Shown here: piece after piece, positions 1 to 11,091 of the stretch
Numbering within the stretch: the first letter of the stretch is position 1
Layout: every line of letters begins with the position of its first letter
From: Hallerella succinigenes
Lineage (GTDB): Bacteria > Fibrobacterota > Fibrobacteria > Fibrobacterales > Fibrobacteraceae
NCBI RefSeq assembly: GCF_002797675.1
Contig: NZ_PGEX01000001.1
Coordinates: forward strand, 3,063,023 to 3,127,022
Length of the DNA: 64,000 nt
Direction of reading: 5' to 3'
Translations under genes and position numbers: made by a program
The notes under the pieces: generated by a model
What the model saw: only the letters and a program-made list of their open reading frames with translations
Databases searched by the model: none
Told to the model about the DNA's origin: nothing

Positions 1-2
1 CG

Positions 3-1361
3 GACATCACTGTGCTCGGACCGATGAACAACATCCCGATTTACCTCAAGAACAATTCCGTTTCAGCGACAATCACGATTACCCCGCTCACCTCGAATGG
101 AATCCTCTATGGCTACAAGGCGCTTCTGCGAGACCTTCGCAAGAACAACGACATGCAGCAGAGGTTCTCCCGCTTGCAGGCAGAATTCAACGACGAACGC
201 GATTCCATCCGACTGCGCATTGTGAACCTGCAACAGCTCTACCAGCAGCAACAGATTTTCTTGAATTCCCTCTTGAACAATCTTCCGTCGCGCCTCTGGG
301 CTAAAAATTTGAAAGGCGCTTACACCCAGCAGAACAACAAGGACATCGCCGTCCGCGGAAACATCAAAAGCCATATCGAAGACCCGATTTTTACCCCACA
401 AGAAGCCCAGGCGATGGAAAGCCCCGGCAAGACTGTTGTGCAAAACGAAACAACCATCGACGAAAACGGCAAGAAGCATTGGGAAAAGCATACCGTGGTT
501 CCTTTGTACGACGAAGCCTTCCGCATCAAAGGCGTTTTGGGCCTGATCGAAGATACGACTGATTTCCACGCTCTCGAAGAAGAACGTAACCAGCTCCGAG
601 AAAACCTCGTTAAGGCTTCTACCTTCGAAGACATGAGCAATGTCGCCGGCGGTCTCGCCCACGACTTCAACAACTTGCTCGCCGGCATCATCGGCTACCG
701 CGATCTCGCCGAAGCGACTCTTCCTAAATCTGAAGATTGCGCCCGTACAAAAAAATACTTGGGCAATATGCAAAAGTCTTTGACAAGCGCAACGGAACTC
801 ATCAAACGCACCTACGACCAGCTTAGGGAACGTCAGGACGACCAAAAGAACGTCGCCGTCAATTTCAACGTGGGACTTGTTTTCGACGAAGTGCGCAATG
901 CGCTTTCCGCAACGCTTCCAGACAACATTCAAATTCTCAAGAATGCGACAGACGACATGATCGCCTTCGGCAACCAGACGGACTTCCACCGCATTATGCT
1001 GAACATGGGCAAGAACGCGATTTTCGCCATGAAGCAAGGCGGAACGCTCACCTATGGCTGTCACGAAGTCGAAGTCACCGAGCAGATTGTGACCCAGTTC
1101 TCTACGATTCCTGTCGGAAAGTATCTCTACGTTTCGGTCATGGATACCGGTGTAGGCATGGCACCCGATGTGGTCAAGCACATCTTTACCCCATATTTCA
1201 CGACCCGAGCGCCGGGTCAGGGCATGGGAATTGGCCTTGCAGTCGCTATGCGACTCATAAAAGCAGCCGGTGCGTATTTGAATCTGGAAACAACAATCGG
1301 AAAAGGAACTAAATTTATCTTGTATTGGCCTATTGCTAAAAAAATGGGAGGAATTTCTTAA
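3..1361 (+). CDS. PAS-type sensor histidine kinase, 5' end cut by the window edge
   Basis: The reading frame is open from the first bases, so the true start probably lies outside; a GTG at 12 is the first in-window candidate. Counting from that GTG, a coiled coil (about 40-90) leads into a PAS-like segment (90-190), then the phospho-acceptor H-box GLAHDFNNLL (His about 217), an N-box NMGKNAIFAM (about 335) and the ATP-lid motifs DTGVGMAP and GMGIGLA. No membrane segment is visible, although one could lie upstream. The H-box with DFNNLL is typical of NtrB-like kinases. The stop overlaps the start of the next gene (TAATG), so this heads an operon with a lone receiver and a sigma-54 activator, which are its likely phosphorylation partners (inference). 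Confidence 0.9.
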   Translation, partial: DITVLGPMNNIPIYLKNNSVSATITITPLTSNGILYGYKALLRDLRKNNDMQQRFSRLQAEFNDERDSIRLRIVNLQQLYQQQQIFLNSLLNNLPSRLWAKNLKGAYTQQNNKDIAVRGNIKSHIEDPIFTPQEAQAMESPGKTVVQNETTIDENGKKHWEKHTVVPLYDEAFRIKGVLGLIEDTTDFHALEEERNQLRENLVKASTFEDMSNVAGGLAHDFNNLLAGIIGYRDLAEATLPKSEDCARTKKYLGNMQKSLTSATELIKRTYDQLRERQDDQKNVAVNFNVGLVFDEVRNALSATLPDNIQILKNATDDMIAFGNQTDFHRIMLNMGKNAIFAMKQGGTLTYGCHEVEVTEQIVTQFSTIPVGKYLYVSVMDTGVGMAPDVVKHIFTPYFTTRAPGQGMGIGLAVAMRLIKAAGAYLNLETTIGKGTKFILYWPIAKKMGGIS

Positions 1362-1735
1362 TGCCTAAAGTACTTATCATCGACGACGAAAAAGATATTC
1401 GTTCCGTTCTGAAGGACATGCTCGGCATGTCTGGTTATGACGTGGATACCGCCGAAGACGGTCGCAAGGCAAAAGAACTTTACGACAAGACGGATTATGA
1501 CGTAGTCATCACCGACATCATCATGCCGGAACAGGATGGTTTTGAAGTGATTTTGGACTACCGCAACAAGAATCAGCTCGACCGCATTATTGCAATCAGC
1601 GGCGGCGGACGTACTTCTTCGGAAGACTACCTGAACATCGCAAGTCACTTTGGTGTGTCTTCGATTTTCTCCAAGCCGCCTAACTACAAGGACCTGATTG
1701 CCAAGGTCGACGAAATCGTTGCATCTCACGCTTAA
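1361..1735 (+). CDS. Single-domain response regulator (CheY-like receiver)
   Basis: At 124 residues it is only a receiver domain. The acidic pocket is Asp8-Asp9 (LIIDDE), the phospho-acceptor is Asp52 (VVITDIIMP), and a conserved Lys sits in SKPP near the end. There is no output domain, so it probably relays phosphate or acts by protein contact. It starts inside the stop codon of the upstream kinase and is followed 14 bases later by a sigma-54 activator. The three genes look like one phosphorelay operon. The target process cannot be read from the sequence. Confidence 0.92.
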   Translation: MPKVLIIDDEKDIRSVLKDMLGMSGYDVDTAEDGRKAKELYDKTDYDVVITDIIMPEQDGFEVILDYRNKNQLDRIIAISGGGRTSSEDYLNIASHFGVSSIFSKPPNYKDLIAKVDEIVASHA

Positions 1736-1749
1736 GGATTAGCAAACAG

Positions 1750-3174
1750 ATGAACGTCCTGTTGGCAGACGCAGACAGGAGGGTGATAGACCATGTGACT
1801 TCCACGTGGTCCCTTTCTGATGTGTCTTTATTTACAGTTTTGAACTCGACAGCCCTTTTCAACACCATCGAAGAAAATCACATCGACTTTGCCTTTATCG
1901 ATATTTCTTTGCTGTTGCATAAAGACGTCGATGTCATCAGTTTCTTAAAATCGCACAATCCTGATGCGGAGGTGATTCTTCTTTGTACGCAATCCACAGC
2001 GAAAGAAGCAGAAAAAGCCCTTTCCCATGGAGCGGCTTCGTATCTCGTCAAACCGGTCGAAGTCCGTACCTTAGAAGATGTCGCCAAAAAGTATTTGCAG
2101 GGCCTCGAACATTCGAGCAGCTACCGTGAACTGCAAGACCATTTGCTGGGTAACCTTCTCGGCGATACGCCCGAGATGCAAAAGATTCTCCGTCTGCTGA
2201 ACAAGGTCGCTCCGACGACTAGTTCCGTGCTGATTACGGGCGAATCCGGTTCGGGTAAGGAATTTATCGCCCGCATCGTGCACCGTCTTTCGAAGCGCGC
2301 GAACGAACCGTTTGTCGCCGTGAACTGCAGCGCGATTCCGGAGAACCTGGTTGAAAGTGAACTCTTCGGCAGCAAAAAAGGATCCTTCACCGGTGCAACC
2401 GCCGACAAGAAAGGCCTTTTTGAAGAAGCGAACGGCGGCACCCTTTTCCTCGACGAAATCGGAGACCTTTCGCTCGCCACGCAGGTGAAGCTTCTCCGCT
2501 TTTTGCAGAGCCACGAAACCCGTCGCGTCGGCGAAACCGAAACACGTTACTTGGACGTCCGCATTATTGCGGCTACGAATGCGGATCTTTCGAAAGCGAT
2601 GGCGAACAAGACCTTCCGCGAAGATCTTTACTACCGCCTGAACACGTTCCATTTGAACGTACCGCCACTCAGAGAACGCCGTTCGACGATTCCGAGCCTC
2701 GTCAAGTACTTTATTCTCCAGTTCGAAAAAGAGCAGAACAAGCTCATTCAAAAAATCGAGCCTGCCGCTCAGATGGCGCTTGCGACTTACAACTACCCGG
2801 GCAACGTCCGCGAACTCGAAAACATTATCGAACACGCGATCGTGCTTTCTGAAAACGGAACCATCCGTTTAGAAGACTTGCCCGAAGAACTAAGTTCGCA
2901 GCCTTTGCGCCAGAATAAAGAACTTTTGCCCGCTCCGAAAAAACACTCTCCTTCGAACGAAGAGCCTTTCGAATCCGTACAAAGTAATTCCGAAGTCAAA
3001 GCAATCGGTTACGGAAATCCGGAAGAAATCATCACCCTCGACGAACTGGAAAAGCGCCACATTCTGCACGCACTGGATGTATGCAAAGGCAACAAGACGG
3101 AAGTCGCAGAACGTTTAGGCATTAGCCGCGCCACGCTTTGGCGTAAGCTCAAAGATCACAAAATCGAAATTTGA
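1750..3174 (+). CDS. Sigma-54-dependent response regulator, NtrC family
   Basis: 474 residues with three parts. The receiver (1-115) has Asp51 (AFIDISLL) and Lys101 (LVKP). The AAA+ domain (about 135-370) has Walker A GESGSGKE (164-171), Walker B LFLDEIGDL and the sigma-54 contact loop written GSFTGA (211-216) instead of GAFTGA. The C-terminal Fis-type helix-turn-helix is near 445-472 (GISRATLWRKL). Proteins of this family bind enhancer DNA and use ATP to open sigma-54 promoters. Its presence shows that this genome uses sigma-54, which is relevant to the two consensus sigma-54 promoters in the CRISPR region. Co-transcribed with the kinase and the lone receiver. Confidence 0.95.
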   Translation: MNVLLADADRRVIDHVTSTWSLSDVSLFTVLNSTALFNTIEENHIDFAFIDISLLLHKDVDVISFLKSHNPDAEVILLCTQSTAKEAEKALSHGAASYLVKPVEVRTLEDVAKKYLQGLEHSSSYRELQDHLLGNLLGDTPEMQKILRLLNKVAPTTSSVLITGESGSGKEFIARIVHRLSKRANEPFVAVNCSAIPENLVESELFGSKKGSFTGATADKKGLFEEANGGTLFLDEIGDLSLATQVKLLRFLQSHETRRVGETETRYLDVRIIAATNADLSKAMANKTFREDLYYRLNTFHLNVPPLRERRSTIPSLVKYFILQFEKEQNKLIQKIEPAAQMALATYNYPGNVRELENIIEHAIVLSENGTIRLEDLPEELSSQPLRQNKELLPAPKKHSPSNEEPFESVQSNSEVKAIGYGNPEEIITLDELEKRHILHALDVCKGNKTEVAERLGISRATLWRKLKDHKIEI

Positions 3175-3177
3175 TTT

Positions 3178-3804
3178 TTATTTGACGCAACGAACCGAAA
3201 ACCCAAAGGTTTTCGGTTTTGTCATATAGGAAAATCCCATCGATTTGGAACTCATGTACCAAACGTTTGCCTCTTCGCCTTCAGCACTTGCACTCCAGAA
3301 GAAAGCGATCTTGCTCAAATTTCCATAATTGCCATCATCAAAGCGATTTCCGGCAGGCATGGCGCTGAATTTGAGAGTATCGTTGCCGTTCGTTTCGCCC
3401 GACCAACCATAATCGGTTTTCAAAAGATAGGCGACGTTGAAGTCCGCACCGGCTGCGGTCCAAAGGCTTTCAAAATCTTCGTCCGTGGGCAAGCGATATC
3501 CCGCAGGGCAAGCCTGTATTGCCGCCTCCCAAGTATAAAGCCTTCCGTAAGCCATGCAGTTGTTTTCATCTTCTGCATAGCAGTAACTGTTAGGCACATT
3601 CAAATTCAGATTGTCGGCAAACCATTCGCGGTCGGCGATTTTTACCGTACGATACTTTTGCTTGTCGCGGGAATCCGTCACTTCCGACTTTTTCAATTTT
3701 GCGACCTTGGCCGTTTTTGCCTTGCCGGACTTCGACGTTTTTGCCGCTTCGGATGTGCAGAACAAAAGAAGAACCAAACAAAGGAGAACCTGGACGGATT
3801 TCAT
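3178..3804 (-). CDS. Secreted FISUMP-domain protein
   Basis: 208 residues. The ATG at 3804 is preferred because GGGG lies just upstream; an in-frame TTG further out would overlap the next gene. A signal peptide (MKSVQVLLCLVLLLFCTSEA) is followed by a Lys-rich stretch and then the Fibrobacter 'major paralogous' domain: CYAEDENNCMAYGRLYTWEA, CPAGYRLPTDEDF, FWSAS and a terminal FSVRCVK. The domain is known as a large paralogous family in Fibrobacter surface and secreted proteins; its biochemical role is not established. Convergent with the sigma-54 activator, with only 3 bases between the stop codons. The methyltransferase upstream is separated by 4 bases, so co-transcription is likely. Confidence 0.9.
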   Translation of the reverse strand: MKSVQVLLCLVLLLFCTSEAAKTSKSGKAKTAKVAKLKKSEVTDSRDKQKYRTVKIADREWFADNLNLNVPNSYCYAEDENNCMAYGRLYTWEAAIQACPAGYRLPTDEDFESLWTAAGADFNVAYLLKTDYGWSGETNGNDTLKFSAMPAGNRFDDGNYGNLSKIAFFWSASAEGEEANVWYMSSKSMGFSYMTKPKTFGFSVRCVK

Positions 3805-3808
3805 TCGA

Positions 3809-4765
3809 CTACCCCACTTCAATCATGACAGCAGAAAGGGCGCTTTCCTTGCGTTTGCCAGAACCCGGAAAATCCATTCCCTGTCCACGTGCCCAGGCGA
3901 TTTTCGCCTGCGGGAATTGTTCTTTGACTGTCGCCAAGGTTTCTTTCGCAAGGCTTTCCGGCGTAAATGCGCTGTAATTGGTGCTCGCGAGAAAGAACGC
4001 TCCCGGAGCAAGAAGTCCTGCGACTTCGGCGACCAGGGGCTGAAAATCTGTTTTCACCGAAAAGACCTTTCCCTTGTTCCGGGAAAAACTCGGCGGATCA
4101 AGAACAACGCCATCGAATTTAAAGCCTTTGCGCAGGCACCACGCCAAATATTCTCGACTGTCGCCTTTAAAGAATTCTCCCTTCAACGGTTCAAGGCCGT
4201 TCAACCGGTAATTCTCCCTGCCCTTTTCCAAAATTTTTCCGCTGATGTCCGCATTGACCGCACGGGTCGCTCCACCGATACGGGCGTGCACCGCAAAGCT
4301 GCAGGTGTAGCTAAAAAGGTTCAGCACTTCTTTTCCCCGGGCGCGGGCTTCTACATCCAAGCGTCCATCTCGCATGTCCAAAAAGAGGCCCGGATTGACC
4401 GTATCGAGAAGGTCTACGTGAAAACGGCAATTCCCTTCGCGGACAACCGTCGAAGAGTTCGTTTCGCTGCCGAGTTCTACATGCATTTCGGGCTTTTCCA
4501 AAGATTTACCCGACGGAGAAAGGCGGAACTTGGAGACAATAAATTTCGGAGCAAAAACCTTTTTGACCGCTTTCGCGATTTCATGCTCACGGGAAAGCAG
4601 TTCCGGGCCAAAATATTGAACTTGAAAACGATCTCCGTACTGGTCGATTGCAACGCCCGGAAATCCATCGTCCGAGCCATTGACAACGCGAAAAGCATCG
4701 GTCAATTCTAAAAGAGAAGAACGCTTGGAAAAAGCTTTTTCAAGAAGGCTTTGAAAATCGTTCAC
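3809..4765 (-). CDS. Class I SAM-dependent rRNA methyltransferase (RlmI/RlmK-like)
   Basis: 318 residues. Motifs: NPGLFLDMRDGR, the SAM-binding segment VLNLFSYTCSFAVHA and the motif IV-like LDPPSFSRNKG. Family knowledge: RlmI makes m5C in 23S rRNA with a catalytic Cys, while RlmK makes m7G and lacks it. Here the segment after motif IV reads FFLASTNYSAF, with no Cys, so an RlmK-like base methylation is more likely than m5C (inference). The usual N-terminal PUA domain is not obvious. It lies 2 bases from nrdR and probably shares its transcript. Confidence 0.85.
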   Translation of the reverse strand: MNDFQSLLEKAFSKRSSLLELTDAFRVVNGSDDGFPGVAIDQYGDRFQVQYFGPELLSREHEIAKAVKKVFAPKFIVSKFRLSPSGKSLEKPEMHVELGSETNSSTVVREGNCRFHVDLLDTVNPGLFLDMRDGRLDVEARARGKEVLNLFSYTCSFAVHARIGGATRAVNADISGKILEKGRENYRLNGLEPLKGEFFKGDSREYLAWCLRKGFKFDGVVLDPPSFSRNKGKVFSVKTDFQPLVAEVAGLLAPGAFFLASTNYSAFTPESLAKETLATVKEQFPQAKIAWARGQGMDFPGSGKRKESALSAVMIEVG

Positions 4766-4767
4766 GG

Positions 4768-5238
4768 CTACTTTTCTTTGACCGAACTGGCGACCGGCGG
4801 ATCGAGCTGCATCACCTGCTTCACGAATTCGTTAACTTCCTTGAACTCGCGATAGACAGAGGCAAAGCGAACATAGGCGACGGCATCGATCTTGCGAAGC
4901 TCTTCCATCACCAAATTGCCGATTTCATCGTAGCGCACTTCCTGGCTTTCACTTGTCATCAAAGCGTTCTCGACTCGAGTCACGATTTCTTCAATGAGGC
5001 GACGGCTCACGGGGCGCTTTTTACAAGCTGCATCGATACCGGAGATAAGCTTTTCCCGCTTGAACGGTTCATGACGGCCATCCCTTTTTGTAACGGTCAA
5101 CGGGACAACTTCGACATATTCGTAAGTTGTAAAACGCCTTCCGCAGGCAAGGCATTCGCGGCGACGACGGATCGAAAGACCGCTGGAGCGACTATCGACA
5201 ACTTTGTCTTCTGTATGGTGGCAATAAGGACAAATCAT
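4768..5238 (-). CDS. nrdR: Transcriptional repressor NrdR
   Basis: 156 residues from the ATG at 5238; a TTG 9 codons upstream is possible but would extend beyond the conserved start MICPYC. An N-terminal zinc ribbon has two CxxC pairs (CPYC at residues 3-6 and CLACGRRF further on). It is followed by an ATP-cone domain (VTKRDGRHEPFKREKL, then the segment to VNEFV). NrdR binds nucleotides and represses ribonucleotide reductase genes. Divergent from glnS with about 70 bases between, so both promoters must lie there. Confidence 0.95.
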   Translation of the reverse strand: MICPYCHHTEDKVVDSRSSGLSIRRRRECLACGRRFTTYEYVEVVPLTVTKRDGRHEPFKREKLISGIDAACKKRPVSRRLIEEIVTRVENALMTSESQEVRYDEIGNLVMEELRKIDAVAYVRFASVYREFKEVNEFVKQVMQLDPPVASSVKEK

Positions 5239-5309
5239 ACGCAACGAATATAGTTTTTTCGCCAAACCTTTTCTAACTTTTCAAATGAAATTCCCTTCTG
5301 GAGAACATT

Positions 5310-6986
5310 ATGGATATCCCGGAATCTACCAACTTTATTCAAGATATCATCGTTGACGATTTGAAGACCGGAAAACGCGATCACGTTTTGACCCGTTTCC
5401 CGCCGGAACCAAACGGTTATATTCACATTGGACACGCCAAAAGCATTTGCTTGAACTTCGGCACCGCGAAAAAGTTCTGTGGCAAGACAAACCTCCGTTT
5501 TGACGATACGAACCCGACAAAGGAAGACACCGAATACGTCGATTCCATTTACAACGACGTGCATTGGCTCGGTTTCAACTGGGAAGAACCGGTGCACTAT
5601 GCTAGCGACTACTATGACCAGCTTTATGATTTTGCAGAACAGCTGATCCAGCTCGGCAAGGCTTACGTCGATGACCTGTCTCCGGAAGAAATGCGCGAAT
5701 ACCGCGGCAATGACGCAGGTAAGCCGTCGAAGCCGTCGCCGTACCGCGATCGAAGCATCGAAGAAAACCTGGACCTTTTCCGCCGCATGAAGGCGGGTGA
5801 ATTTGCCGACGGCGCAAAGACGCTCCGAGCAAAGCTCGACCTCTCAAGCCCGAACATGAACATGCGTGACCCTGCGGTCTACCGCATTAAGCATGCGACG
5901 CACCACCGCACCGGCGACAAGTGGTGCATCTACCCGATGTACGACTTTGCCCACCCGCTTTCGGACTGGATTGAAGGGATTACGCACTCGATCTGCACTC
6001 TCGAATTCGAAGCACACCGTCCGCTGTACAACTGGTTCCTCGAAACCTTGAATTTGAAAAACCGTCCGCAGCAGATTGAGTTCGCCCGCTTGAACCTCTC
6101 CTACACGGTGATGAGCAAGCGCAAGCTTTTGGAACTCGTGAAGAGTGGCCGCGTGATGGGTTGGGACGACCCGCGCATGCCGACGGTCTGCGGTTTCCGC
6201 CGCCGTGGCTACACCCCGTCTTCAATCCGTGAATTCTGCGACCGCATCGGCATTTCCAAGGCAGACAGCATGGTCGACATCAACCTGCTCTACTTCTGCA
6301 TCCGCGAAGAATTGAACAGAACCGCTAGCCGCGCCATGGCCGTTCTCGATCCTATCAAGGTTGTGATCGACAACTGGGAAGACGGCAAGGTCGAAGAAGT
6401 CGATGTCGAAAACAATCCGGAAGATCCGAATGCGGGTACCCGCAAGGTTCCGTTCGGCAAGGAACTCTTCATTGAACGCGACGACTTCATGGAAAATCCG
6501 CCGAAAAAGTACTTCCGACTCAAACCGGACGGCGAAGTCCGTCTCAAAGGCGCTTACTTCGTCAAATGCGTCAGCGTGGAAAAAGACGCCGATGGGAACG
6601 TGACGACCGTTCACTGCACATACGACCCGGCCACCAAGGGAGGCGACTCTCCGGACGGACGCAAGGTCAAGGGCACGATCCACTGGGTCAACGCTTCTAC
6701 CGCAGTCGATGCAGAAGTGCGTCTTTTCGATAACCTCTTTACGCTGGAAAATACGGGAGACGTTCCGGACGGAGAAGATCCCCTGAACTACCTGAACCCG
6801 GATTCCATGATCGTGAAACAGGCGAAGCTTGAACCTTCCCTTGCGAAGGCAAATTTGAACGATCGATTCCAGTTTATGCGTCAGGGCTATTTCTGCCTGG
6901 ATTCTCGCGATTCCAAGCCGGAACACCTCGTCTTCAACCGAACCGTGGGACTCAAAGATTCATGGGGTAAGGCTCAAGCGAAGTAA
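5310..6986 (+). CDS. glnS: Glutaminyl-tRNA synthetase
   Basis: 558 residues, the usual GlnRS length. The class I signature [15 protein letters not shown] is at 31-45, and the KMSKS loop is written VMSKR (267-271), as in GlnRS. It attaches glutamine to tRNA-Gln, so this organism can charge tRNA-Gln directly. The catalytic Rossmann domain is followed by the typical beta-barrel anticodon-binding region ending in TVGLKDSWG. The ATG follows a GGAG site (GGAGAACATT). It is probably monocistronic, ending at the hairpin at 7084-7127. Confidence 0.97.
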   Translation: MDIPESTNFIQDIIVDDLKTGKRDHVLTRFPPEPNGYIHIGHAKSICLNFGTAKKFCGKTNLRFDDTNPTKEDTEYVDSIYNDVHWLGFNWEEPVHYASDYYDQLYDFAEQLIQLGKAYVDDLSPEEMREYRGNDAGKPSKPSPYRDRSIEENLDLFRRMKAGEFADGAKTLRAKLDLSSPNMNMRDPAVYRIKHATHHRTGDKWCIYPMYDFAHPLSDWIEGITHSICTLEFEAHRPLYNWFLETLNLKNRPQQIEFARLNLSYTVMSKRKLLELVKSGRVMGWDDPRMPTVCGFRRRGYTPSSIREFCDRIGISKADSMVDINLLYFCIREELNRTASRAMAVLDPIKVVIDNWEDGKVEEVDVENNPEDPNAGTRKVPFGKELFIERDDFMENPPKKYFRLKPDGEVRLKGAYFVKCVSVEKDADGNVTTVHCTYDPATKGGDSPDGRKVKGTIHWVNASTAVDAEVRLFDNLFTLENTGDVPDGEDPLNYLNPDSMIVKQAKLEPSLAKANLNDRFQFMRQGYFCLDSRDSKPEHLVFNRTVGLKDSWGKAQAK

Positions 6987-7083
6987 CAAGTCCTGGTTAC
7001 AACTGTATACAAGAATTGTTTGGTACAAAGACTCTTTTAATTCGATATTAGATAAATTAAGTAATACCAAACACTCCCCCTTT

Positions 7084-7127
7084 AACTCCTTCCAAGGCTC
7101 TCCTTTCCTTGGAGGGAGTTTTTTTTT
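7084..7127 (+). terminator. Rho-independent terminator after glnS
   Basis: The arms AACTCCTTCCAAGG and CCTTGGAGGGAGTT form a long stem followed by nine T residues. The gene on the opposite strand ends right beside it, so it may also help stop that transcript, though the T-run favours the + strand. Confidence 0.85.
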
Positions 7128-8487
7128 ACCACATTCCATCGAATTCAAATCCAAACCGCCACAAGTGCAAATCTTGAAAGCGTTCCGAGCGCAGTTCCAA
7201 GGAACTTTTGCCGTATAATTTCGTAGAAAAAGTCATTTGCGTTTCTAGGCGCACCACCAAAGGTTTTTTCTGAGGGCCGCGCAAAATACACAGCACCGTT
7301 GCACGCACCGCCTCTTCAATCGGAATCGAAAATCCCGGACGGATTTCATACAACGTTGTCTTCAAAGAATGCCGAGGAGTAAGTCTCCATTCCGCAAAAA
7401 GGCTGTCCTTTTTGAACAAAGAAATTCCACTTTGCATCAAGAGCGTTGTCGAGAAATCTTCCCCGACAGCAGACACGCGCGTTCCCATTCCCAACGAGGC
7501 GTATTCCTGACGCCGCAGGCAGGAAATCTCTGCCACAGAGCGAGCCTTCCCCGTATCCAGCGGAACGGCAACACTCAAAAGCAGCCGAAGATTCAAGTCC
7601 CCAAGGGCTATCTGTACTGTGGAATTTCCCACAGCACGGTGCGTTTCCACAATCTTCGGCAGTCGAAAAATCCCGTGCAGCGTATCGTTCTTGTGCAGAT
7701 AAGCGCGAAAGCGCAATCGCAGCGGAAGCGAATTTTTTCCTTTTTCAGACGTTCCGGAAACGTACAAGAGAGGCGTATTCCAATGCTTGGAATAAAGAAC
7801 CTGCACGTCGGCGGTAGAGTTTTTTGCGCGCAGAAAGGCTCCCCGGAATCCGTCCAAAGAAAAATTTCCCATTCCGAAGAGCTGAATATTTTTCGGCGAA
7901 CCGATTGCCGTATGAAATCCAGCAGTCGAATCTTCCCACGCAAAAGCGCCTACCGTCAAAGGCTTTAAGCGAACCGTGAGAATACCGCCGAGCCTTTTTT
8001 GCAACGCAACGGCACTGCCCACGTCTATCGAAGAAAGATTCCCCGCCGCAAAAGAAAAGCGCCTGCCCTTGTACTGCAAGCGCCTGTATTGCACAGTCGG
8101 ACTTTGGGCGCCTTGCGATTTGAAACGGACTTCGCCAGAGATTCGCCAGAGCCCTAGCGCAAGGCGCATCTGCTGATTCCGCAGATTTCCCGCCGAATCT
8201 AAAGAAAGAGCCTCTTGAAAAGCTCCTCGAAAATTCAAACCGTCCAAACGTTCCGTCCAAGATTTTTGACAGGGTTCAAGGCCCAAAGCTTCCCATTCTG
8301 TACAAGCTTCTTCCCCGTCGCCCGCTTCGATCAGGCGCAAAAGTTCTTCCAAGTCTTCTTCGCCAATTTTGCCATCGTCATAAGCCCAAAATGCGTCTTC
8401 AACAGAAACGCTTTCCCGTTCCGCCGACCAAAGCATTCCCTGCAGAGCTAGCAGGATTCCCAAAATTATTCCAATGTCACGCCGCAA
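7126..8487 (-). CDS. Secreted/outer-membrane hypothetical protein
   Basis: 453 residues, not recognised. A signal peptide (MRRDIGIILGILLALQGMLWSA) is followed by an acidic, helical segment (about 25-65, EEDLEELLRLIEAGDGEE). A long remainder follows in which short strands alternate with basic and aromatic residues, such as LRLLLSVAVPLDTG and TTLLMQSGISLF. The protein ends in FGFEFDGMW. The alternating pattern and a near-terminal aromatic residue fit an outer-membrane beta-barrel, but this is inference only. It stands alone between glnS (convergent) and rsmG (divergent). Confidence 0.75.
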   Translation of the reverse strand: MRRDIGIILGILLALQGMLWSAERESVSVEDAFWAYDDGKIGEEDLEELLRLIEAGDGEEACTEWEALGLEPCQKSWTERLDGLNFRGAFQEALSLDSAGNLRNQQMRLALGLWRISGEVRFKSQGAQSPTVQYRRLQYKGRRFSFAAGNLSSIDVGSAVALQKRLGGILTVRLKPLTVGAFAWEDSTAGFHTAIGSPKNIQLFGMGNFSLDGFRGAFLRAKNSTADVQVLYSKHWNTPLLYVSGTSEKGKNSLPLRLRFRAYLHKNDTLHGIFRLPKIVETHRAVGNSTVQIALGDLNLRLLLSVAVPLDTGKARSVAEISCLRRQEYASLGMGTRVSAVGEDFSTTLLMQSGISLFKKDSLFAEWRLTPRHSLKTTLYEIRPGFSIPIEEAVRATVLCILRGPQKKPLVVRLETQMTFSTKLYGKSSLELRSERFQDLHLWRFGFEFDGMW

Positions 8488-8576
8488 TCTTTTCTCCTAT
8501 CCAAAAGACATTTCCTTTATAAGACGTCCGAAATTCGGATTGGAAGAAAAAACGTTTATTTTTCTACTTTTAAAAC

Positions 8577-9287
8577 ATGCCTTCTAAATTTTCCAAACGT
8601 CCAGTCAATCAGGTTTTTCCCCTTTTCAACGGCAAGCGTACCGTTCCTTCCGTTGCAGGTTTAAAGCAACTGTTGGAATATCACGGAGTCGATCTCCAAA
8701 AGGAAACCCTTGAACAGTTGTGGGCTTACCACCAGCTTTTGCGCGAGCACAACAAGGACCAGGATCTGACCCGTCTGAACGCTTTTGAAACGATTGTAGA
8801 ACGTCATTATGCGGACTGCACACTCATCAACGCCTACGTGCCGGAATGGCCAAAGCGCATGATCGACGTCGGCAGCGGCGCAGGCTTTCCGGGAATTCCG
8901 TTAAAGCTCGTGAATCCGGACATTCGCCTGACTCTTTGCGAACCGCGCCCGAACCGCATTGAATTTTTGAACCTCGTCATCCAAGAACTCGGTCTCAAAG
9001 GCATCGACGTCTTCGGCCACAAGGTGACCAGCCGCAGCCTCACTTTCCCCGTACAAGGAGTCATTAGCCGAGCCTTTGAACTGATCGAGCTTACGCTCCC
9101 GAGAATTCAGAAAGCTCTCGTTCCGGGTGGACGCGCTTACTTTATGAAGGGGCCTGCCGTCAAAGACGAACTCGCGACTCTGCATCCGGAAGATTACGGA
9201 TTCAAGCTTGTTTCCAAGCATTTCTACCGCATTCCACGCAGCACGCAGGACCGCGCCCTCGTGATCTTAGAAAAAGAACAGGAATAA
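8577..9287 (+). CDS. rsmG: 16S rRNA (guanine-527-N7)-methyltransferase RsmG
   Basis: 236 residues. The SAM-binding motif MIDVGSGAGFPGIPLKL and the following LTLCEPRPNRIEFL are characteristic of RsmG/GidB, as is the N-terminal LLREHNKDQDLTRL. The enzyme methylates G527 in helix 18 of 16S rRNA; loss gives low-level streptomycin resistance in other bacteria. The N-terminus is about 25 residues longer than usual and basic (SKFSKRPVNQ). Unlike in many genomes there is no mnmG partner beside it. Confidence 0.95.
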   Translation: MPSKFSKRPVNQVFPLFNGKRTVPSVAGLKQLLEYHGVDLQKETLEQLWAYHQLLREHNKDQDLTRLNAFETIVERHYADCTLINAYVPEWPKRMIDVGSGAGFPGIPLKLVNPDIRLTLCEPRPNRIEFLNLVIQELGLKGIDVFGHKVTSRSLTFPVQGVISRAFELIELTLPRIQKALVPGGRAYFMKGPAVKDELATLHPEDYGFKLVSKHFYRIPRSTQDRALVILEKEQE

Positions 9288-9295
9288 TTTTTTCC

Positions 9296-10973
<1,678 letters not shown>

Positions 10974-11091
10974 CTACAAAATAGGCTTTATTTTGTCATT
11001 TCCAACAAAACTAGCCCAAAAATCCGCTTTTTTTTCATATTTCTTATTTTGAAAGCAACCGATCCTTTTTGAAAAGCATCCAAAGGATTGA

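Noticed and set aside
63..1181. Long minus-strand frame opposite the first histidine kinase
   Set aside because: Shadow of a strongly supported kinase gene; no motif.
3611..4711. A 366-codon plus-strand frame
   Set aside because: Antisense to the rRNA methyltransferase and the FISUMP gene, which carry clear motifs.
7015..7075. GTTTGGTA/TACCAAAC inverted repeat after glnS
   Set aside because: Only 8 bp with a 40-base loop; weaker than the terminator that follows and with no second copy.
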